Shown here: positions 54,346-62,840 of the stretch, one piece after another
How the letters are laid out: each line of letters opens with the position of its first letter
Position numbering within the stretch: the stretch's first letter is position 1
Assembly: GCA_958298945.1 (NCBI GenBank)
Contig: OY282608.1
Location: forward strand, 22,173,933-22,237,932
Reading direction: 5' to 3'
From: Atherix ibis
Lineage: Eukaryota > Arthropoda > Insecta > Diptera > Athericidae
Length of the DNA: 64,000 nucleotides
Notes under the pieces: model-generated
Seen by the model: the letters and a program-made list of their open reading frames with translations, nothing else
Databases searched by the model: none
Told to the model about the DNA's origin: nothing
Made by a program: the position numbers and the translations under genes

Positions 54346-56800
54346 CAACAAACCAACAAACCAACAAGCCAACAAACCAACAAACCAACAAACCATCAAA
54401 CCAAGTAACCAACAAGCCAACAAACCAACAAACCAACAATCCAACAAACCAACAAACCAACAAACCAACAAGCCAACATACCAACAAACCAACAAGCCAA
54501 CAAACCAACAAACCAACAAACCAAAAAACTAACAAACCAACAAACCAACAAACTAACAAACCAACAAACTAACAAACCAACAAGCCAACAAACCAACAAA
54601 CCAATAAACCAACAAACCAAGTAACCAAAAAGCCAATAACCTAACAAACCAACAAGCCAACAAGCCAACAAACCAACAAACCAACAAACCAACAAACCAA
54701 GTAACCAAAAAGCCAACAAACTAACAAACAAACAAGCCAACAAGCCAACAAACCAACAAACAAATAAACCAACAAACCAACAAACCAACAAACCAACTAA
54801 CCAAAAAACCAACAAACCAACAATCCAACAAGCCAACAAACCAACAAACTAACAAACCAACAAACGAACTAATCAACAAACCAGCAAACTAAGTAACCAA
54901 CAAGCCAACAAACCAACAAACCAACAAGCCAACAAGCCAACAAACCAACAAACCAACAAGTCAACAAACCAACAAACCAACAAACTAACAAACCAACAAA
55001 CCAACAAACCAACAAACCAACAAGCCAACAAACCAACAAACAAATAAACCAACAAACCAAAACACCAACAAACCAACAAACCAACAAGCCAACAAACCAA
55101 CAAACCAACAAACCAGCAAACCAAGTAACCAACAAGCCAACAAACCAACAAACCAAAAACCGACAAGCCAACAAACCAACAAACCAACAAACCAACAAGC
55201 CAAAAAACCAACAAACCAACAAACCAACAAACCAACAAACCAACAAGCCAACAAGCCAACAAGCCAACAAGCCAACAAGCCAACAAACCAACAAACCAAC
55301 AAACCAACAAGCCAACAAACCAACAAGCCAACAAACCAACAAACCAACAAACCAACAAGCCAACAAACCAACAAACCAACAAACCAAGTAACCAAAAAGC
55401 CAACAAACTAAAAAACAACAAACCAACAAACCAACAAACCAACAAGCCAACAAACCAACAAACGAACTAACCAACAAACCAACAAGCCAACAAGCCAACA
55501 AACCAACAAACCAACAAACCAACAAACCAACAAACCAAGTAACCAAAAAGCCAACAAAATAACAAACCAACAAGCCAACAAGCCAACAAACCAACAAACC
55601 AACAAACCAGCAAGCCAACAAACCAACAAACAAATAAACCAACAAACCAACAAACCAACAAACCAACAAACCAAAAAACCAACAAACCAAAAAACTAACA
55701 AACCAACAAGCCAACAAGCCAACAAACCAACAAACTAACAAACCAACAAACGAACTAACCAACAAACCAACAAGCCAACAAGCCAACACACCAACAAACC
55801 AACAAACCAACAAACTAAGTAACCAACAAGCCAACAAACCAACAAACTAACAAGCCAACAAACCAACAAACCAACAAACCAACAAACCAACAAGCCAACA
55901 AACCAACAAACAAATAAACCAACAAACCAAAAAACCAATAAACCAACAAACCAACAAGCCAACAAACCAACAAACCAACAAACCAAAAAACAGAGTAACC
56001 AACAAGCCAACAAACCAACAAACCAACAAGCTTACAAGCAAACAAACCAACAAACCAACAAGCCAACAAACCAACAAATCAACAAGCCAACAAACCAACA
56101 AACCAACAAACCAAAAAACCAACAAACCAACAAACCAAAAAACCAACAAACCAACAAACCAACAAACCAAGTAACCAACAAGCCAACAAACCAACAAACC
56201 AAAAACCAACAAGCCAACAAACCAACATACCAACAAGCCAACAAACCAACAAACCAACAAAGCAACAAACCAATAAGCCAACAAACCAACACACCAACAA
56301 ACCAACAAGCCAACAAACCAACAAACCAACAAACCAAGTAACCAAAAAGCCAACAAACTAACAAACCAACAAGCCAACAAGCCAACAAGCCAACAAACCA
56401 ACAAACCAACAAGCCAACAAACCAACAAACCAACAAGCCAACAAACCAACAAACCAACAAACCAAAAACTAACAAACCAACAAACCAACAAACCAACAAA
56501 CCAACAAACCAACAAGCCAACAAACCAACAAACCAACAAACCAAGTAACCAAAAGGCCAACAAACTAACAAACCAACAAGCCAACAAGCCAACAAACCAA
56601 CAAACCGAGTAACCAAAAAGCCAACAAACTAACAAACCAACAAGCCAACAAGCCAACAAACCAACAAGCCAACAAAGCAACAAAGCAACAAACCAACAAA
56701 CCAACAAACCAACAAACCAACAAGCCAACAAACCAACAAACCAACAAACCAACAAGCCAACAAGCCAACAAACCAACAAACCAACAAACTAACAAACCAA
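52275..56800 (+). repeat. HOR-3 direct repeat, offset about 3,332-3,348 bp
   Basis: About 52,275-53,460 recurs at about 55,615-56,800. Landmarks: CAAATAAA (52,291; 55,631), CGAACTAA (52,419; 55,751), CACACC (52,455; 55,787), the rare CAGAGTAA (52,651; 55,991), CTAACAAG/CTTACAAG (52,691; 56,031), CCAAAAA slips (52,859; 56,199 and 53,114; 56,462) and CGCACTAA (53,481; 56,805). Offsets of 3,332, 3,340, 3,348 and 3,324 differ only by multiples of 8. Rare CAGAGTAA was seen only at these two places. Confidence 0.86.
54346..55614 (+). repeat. Octamer block containing an isolated 47-49 kb type segment
   Basis: Within HOR-3 territory, about 54,770-55,410 carries the landmark order of 47.4-49.6 kb: CCAACTAA then CCAAAAAA (about 54,793), CCAACAAT, CGAACTAA with CCAGCAAA (54,855), CAAAACACC (55,069), a CCAAAAA slip before CCGACAAG (55,153) and CTAAAAAA (55,408, followed by a 7-bp unit). 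It is the only right-end instance of this module and interrupts the two halves of HOR-3, so it looks transposed within the array by recombination or conversion. Confidence 0.65.
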
Positions 56801-58489
56801 CAAACGCACTAACCAACAAACCAACAAGCCAACAAGCCAACAAACCAACAAACTAACAAACCAACAAACCAACAAACCAAGTAACCAACAAGCCAACAAA
56901 CCAACAAGCCAACAAACCAACAAACCAACAAACCAACAAACCAACAAACCAACAAACCAACAAACCAACAAACCAAGTAACCAAAAAGCCAACAAACTAA
57001 CAAACCAACAAGCCAACAAACCAACAAGCCAACAAACCAACAAACCAACAAGCCAACAAACCAACAAACCAACAAAGCAACAAACCAACAAACCAACAAA
57101 CCAACAAACCAACAAACCAACAAGCCAACAAACCAACAAACTAACAAACCAACAAACGAACTAAAAAACAAACCAACAAGCCAACAAGCCAACAAACCAA
57201 CAAACCAACAAACCAACAAACCAAGTAACCAAAAAGCCAACAAACTAACAAACAAACAAGCCAACAAGCCAACAAACTAACAAACCAACAAACCAACAAA
57301 CCAGCAAGCCAACAAACCAACAAACAAATAAACCAACAAACCAACAAGCCAACAAACCAACAAACCAACAAACCAAAAAACCAACAAACCAAAAAACCAA
57401 CAAACCAACAAGCCAACAAGCCAATAAACCAACAAACTAACAAACCAACAAACGAACTAACCAACAAACCAACAAGCCAACAAGCCAACAAACCAACAAA
57501 CCAACAAACCAACAAACTAAGTAACCAACAAGCCAACAAACCAACAAACCAACAAGCCAACAAACCAACAAACCAACAAACCAACAAGCCAACAAGCCAA
57601 CAAACCAACAAACAAATAAACCAACAAACCAAAAAACCAACAAACCAACAAACCAACAAGCCAACAAACCAACAAACCAACAAACCATCAAACCAAGTAA
57701 CCAACAAGCCAACAAACCAACAAACCAACAATCCAACAAGCCAACAAACCAACAAAGCAACAAGCCAACAAACCAACAAACCAACAAGCCAACAAACCAA
57801 CAAACCAACAAACCAAAAAACCAACAAACCAACAAACCAACAAACTAACAAACCAACAAACCAACAAACCAACAAGCCAACAAACCAACAAACCAATAAA
57901 CCAACAAACCAAGTAACCAAAAAGCCAACAACCTAACAAACCAACAAGCCAACAAGCCAACAAACCAACAAACCAACAAACCAACAAACCAAGTAACCAA
58001 AAAGCCAACAAACTAACAAACAAACAAGCCAACAAACCAACAAACCAACAAACCAACAAACCAGCAAGCCAACAAACCAACAAACAAATAAACCAACAAA
58101 CCAACAAGCCAACAAACCAACAAACCAACAAATTAAAAAACCAACAAACCAAAAAACCAACAAACCAACAAGCCAACAAGCCAACAAACCAACAAACTAA
58201 CAAACCAACAAATGAACTAACCAGCAAACCAACAAGCCAACAAGCCAACAAACCAACAAACCAACAAACCAACAAACTAAGTAACCAACAAGCCAACAAA
58301 CCAACAAACCAACAAGCCAACAAACCAACAAACCAACAAACCAACAAATCAACAAACCAACAAACAAATAAACCAACAAACCAAAAAACCAACAAACCAA
58401 CAAACCAACAAGCCAACAAACCAACAAACCAACCAACCATCAAACCAAATAACCATCAAGCCAACAAACCAACAAACCAACAAGCCAAC
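56801..58489 (+). repeat. Right part of HOR-3 and transition to HOR-4
   Basis: CGCACTAA (56,805), CGAACTAA then AAAACAAA (57,157-57,172) and CGAACTAA (about 57,457) continue the order seen at 51.4-52.1 and 53.5-54.1 kb with deletions. An ACCTAAC variant at about 57,932 foreshadows the HOR-4 landmark. CCATCAAA units occur near 57,686 and 58,438. The octamer register is kept without slip from 56,477 to 63,188. No gene is present. Confidence 0.65.
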
Positions 58490-61400
58490 AAGCCAACAAA
58501 CCAACAAACCAACAAGCCAACAAACCAACAAACCAACAAGCCAACAAACCAACAAACCAACAAACCAAAAAACCAACAAACCAACAAACCAACAAACCAA
58601 CAAACCAACAAACCAACAAGCCAACAAACCAACAAACCAATAAACCAACAAACCAAGTAACCAAAAAGCCAACAACCTAACAAACCAACAAGCCAACAAG
58701 CCAACAAACCAACAAGCCAACAAACCAACAAACCAACAAAGCAACAAGCCAACAAGCCAACATATCAACAAACCAACAAGCCAACAAACCAACAAACCAA
58801 CAAGCCAACAAGCCAACAAACCAACACAGCAAGTAACCAAAAAGCCAACAAACTAACAAACCAACAAGCCAACAAGCCAACAAATCAACAAACCAACAAA
58901 CCAGCAAGCCAAGAAACCAACAAACAAATAAACCAATAAACTAACAAACCAACAAACCAACAAACCAACAAACCAACAAACCAAAAAACCAACAAACCAA
59001 CAAGCCAACAAGCCAACAAACCAACAAACTAACAAACCAACAAACGAACTAACCAACAAACCAACAAACCAACAAGCCAACAAGCCAACAAACCAACAAA
59101 CCAACAAACCAAAAAGCCAACAAGCCAACCAACCAACAAACCAACAAACCAAAAAACCAAAAAGCCATCAAACTAACAAACCAACAAGCCAACAAGCCAA
59201 CAAACCAACAAACCAACAAGCCAACAAGCCAACAAACCAACAAGCCAACAAACTAACAAACCAACAAAGCAACAAACCAACAAACCAACAAACCAACAAA
59301 CCAACAAACCAAGAAACCAACAAGCCAACAAGCCAAGAAACCAACAAACTAACAAACCAACAAACGAACTAACCAACAAACCAACAAATCAACAAGCCAA
59401 CAAGCCAACAAACCAACAAACCAACAAACCAAGTAACCAACAAGCCAACAAACCAACAAACCAACAAGCCAACAAGCCAACAAACCAACAAACCAACAAG
59501 CCAACAAACCAACAAGCGAACAAACCAACAAACCAACAAACCAAAAAACCAACAAACCAATAAACCAACAAACCAACAAACCAACAAACCAACAAGCCAA
59601 CAAACCAACAAACCAACAAACCAACAAACCAAGTAACCAAAAAGCCAACAAATTAACAAACCAACAAGCCAACAAACCAACAAGCCAACAAGCCAACAAA
59701 CCAACAAACCAACAAAGCAACAAACCAACAAACCAACAAACCAACAAGCCAACAAACCAACAAACCAACAAACCAACAAACCAAGTAACCAAAAAGCCAA
59801 CAAACTAACACCCCAACAAACGAACTAACCAACAAACTAACAAGCCAACAAGCCAACAAACCAACAAACCAACAAACCAACAAACCAACAAGCCAACAAA
59901 CCAACAAACCAACAAGCCAACAAACCAACAAACCAACAAACCAAAAAACCAACAAACCAACAAACCAACAAACCAACAAACCAACAAACCAACAAGCCAA
60001 CAAACCAACAAACCAATAAACCAACAAACCAAGTAACCAAAAAGCCAACAACCTAACAAACCAACAAGCCAACAAGCCAACAAACCAACAAGCCAACAAA
60101 CCAACAAACCAACAAAGCAACAAGCCAACAAGCCAACATATCAATAAACCAACAAGCCAACAAACCAACAAACCAACAAGCCAACAAGCCAACAAACCAA
60201 CACACCAAGTAACCAAAAAGCCAACAAACTAACAAACCAACAAGCCAACAAGCCAACAAATCAACAAACCAACAAACAAACAAGCCAAGAAACCAACAAA
60301 CAAATAAACCAATAAACTAACAAACCAACAAACCAAAAAACCAACAAACCAACAAGCCAACAAGCCAACAAGCCAACAAACCAACAAACGAACAAACCAA
60401 CAAACCAACAAACCAACAAGCCAACAAGCCAACAAACCAACACACCAAGTAACCAAAAAGCCAACAAACTAACAAACCAACAAGCCAACAAGCCAACAAA
60501 TCAACAAACCAACAAACCAACAAGCCAAGAAACCAACAAACAAATAAACCAATAAACTAACAAACCAACAAACCAACAAACCAACAAACCAACAAACCAA
60601 AAAACCAACAAACCAACAAGCCAACAAGCCAACAAACCAACAAACTAACAAACCAACAAACGAACTAACCAACAAACCAACAAACCAACAAACCAACAAG
60701 CCAACAAACCAACAAACCAACAAACCAAAAAGCCAACAAGCCAACCAACCAACAAACCAACAAACCAAAAAACCAAAAAGCCAACAAACTAACAAACCAA
60801 CAAGCCAACAAGCCAACAAACCAACAAACCAACAAGCCAACAAGCCAACAAACCAACAAACCAACAAAGCAACAAACCAACAAACCAACAAACCAACAAA
60901 CCAACAAACCAACAAGCCAACAAGCCAAGAAACCAACAAACTAACAAACCAACAAACGAACTAACCAACAAACCAACAAATCAACAAGCCAACAAGCCAA
61001 CAAACCAACAAACCAACAAACCAACAAACCAAGTAACCAACAAGCCAACAAACCAACAAACCAACAAGCCAACAAGCCAACAAACCAACAAACGAACAAG
61101 CCAACAAACCAACAAACCAACAAGCGAACAAACCAACAAACCAACAAACCAAAAAACCAACAAACCAATAAACCAACAAACCAACAAACCAACAAACCAA
61201 CAAGCCAACAAACCAACAAACCAACAAACCAACAAACCAAGTAACCCAAAAGCCAACAAACTAACAAACCAACAAGCCAACAAACCAACAAGCCAACAAG
61301 CCAACAAACCAACAAACCAACAAAGCAACAAACCAACAAACCAACAAACCAACAAGCCAACAAACCAACAAACCAACAAACCAACAAACCAAGTAACCAA

Positions 61401-62840
61401 AAAGCCAACAAACTAACACCCCAACAAACGAACTAACCAACAAACTAACAAGCCAACAAGCCAACAAACCAACAAACCAACACCCCAACAAACCAACAAG
61501 CCAACAAACCAACAAACCAACAAGCCAACAAACCAACAAACCAACAAACCAAAAAACCAACAAACCAACAAACCAACAAACCAACAAACCAACAAACCAA
61601 CAAGCCAACAAACCAACAAACCAATAAACCAACAAACCAAGTAACCAAAAAGCCAACAACCTAACAAACCAACAAGCCAACAAGCCAACAAACCAACAAG
61701 CCAACAAACCAACAAACCAACAAAGCAACAAGCCAACAAGCCAACATATCAACAAACCAACAAGCCAACAAACCAACAAACCAACAAGCCAACAAGCCAA
61801 CAAACCAACACACCAAGTAACCAAAAAGCCAACAAACTAACAAACCAACAAGCCAACAAGCCAACAAATCAACAAACCAACAAACAAACAAGCCAAGAAA
61901 CCAACAAACAAATAAACCAATAAACTAACAAACCAACAAACCAACAAACCAACAAACCAACAAACCAAAAAACCAACAAACCAACAAGCCAACAAGCCAA
62001 CAAACCAACAAACTAACAAACCAACAAACGAACTAACCAACAAACCAACAAACCAACAAACCAACAAGCCAACAAACCAACAAACCAACAAACCAAAAAG
62101 CCAACAAGCCAACCAACCAACAAACCAACAAACCAAAAAACCAAAAAGCCAACAAACTAACAAACCAACAAGCCAACAAGCCAACAAACCAACAAACCAA
62201 CAAGCCAACAAGCCAACAAACCAACAAACCAACAAAGCAACAAACCAACAAACCAACAAACCAACAAACCAACAAACCAACAAACCAACAAGCCAACAAG
62301 CCAAGAAACCAACAAACTAACAAACCAACAACCGAACTAACCAACAAACCAACAAATCAACAAGCCAACAAGCCAACAAACCAACAAACGAACAAACCAA
62401 CAAACCAAGTAACCAACAAGCCAACAAACCAACAAACCAACAAGCCAACAAACCAACAAACCAACAAACCAACAAGCCAACAAACCAACAAACCAACAAG
62501 CGAACAAACCAACAAACCAACAAACCAAAAAACCAACAAACCAATAAACCAACAAACCAACAAACCAACAAACCAACAAGCCAACAAACCAACAAACCAA
62601 CAAACCAACAAACCAAGTAACCAAAAAGCCAACAAACTAACAAACCAACAAGCCAACAAACCAACAAGCCAACAAGCCAACAAACCAACAAACCAACAAA
62701 GCAACAAACCAACAAACCAACAAACCAACGAGCCAACAAACCAACAAACCAACAAACCAACAAACCAAGTAACCAAAAAGCCAACAAACTAACACCCCAA
62801 CAAACGAACTAACCAACAAATTAACAAGCCAACAAGCCAA
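58490..62840 (+). repeat. HOR-4 tandem array, basic period 1,376 bp (172 octamers)
   Basis: Three consecutive copies are seen. The ACCTAAC variant is at 58,677, 60,053 and 61,661 (1,376 and 1,608 bp apart). The CACCCCAA variant is at 59,809, 61,417 and 62,793 (1,608 and 1,376 bp). CACAGC/CACACC before AAGTAA is at 58,825, 60,201 and 61,809. The 1,608-bp interval arises because the middle copy has an internal duplication near 60.2-60.6 kb adding a net 232 bp. The CGAACTAA at 59,365, 60,957 and 62,333 gives 1,592 and 1,376. All periods are multiples of 8 and no register slip occurs. Similarity ends about 50 bp after the last CACCCCAA. Confidence 0.9.
60157..60575 (+). repeat. 240-bp internal tandem duplication in the middle HOR-4 copy
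   Basis: Positions 60,157-60,335 match 60,397-60,575 at an offset of 240 bp (30 octamers). I noticed one difference, A versus C near 60,278/60,518. Both include CACACCAA, the AAGTAA cassette, TCAACAAA, CCAAGAAA, CAAATAAA, CCAATAAA and CTAACAAA. Neighbouring HOR-4 copies have this segment once (from 58,825 and from 61,809), so the duplication arose after the copies separated. Confidence 0.9.
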
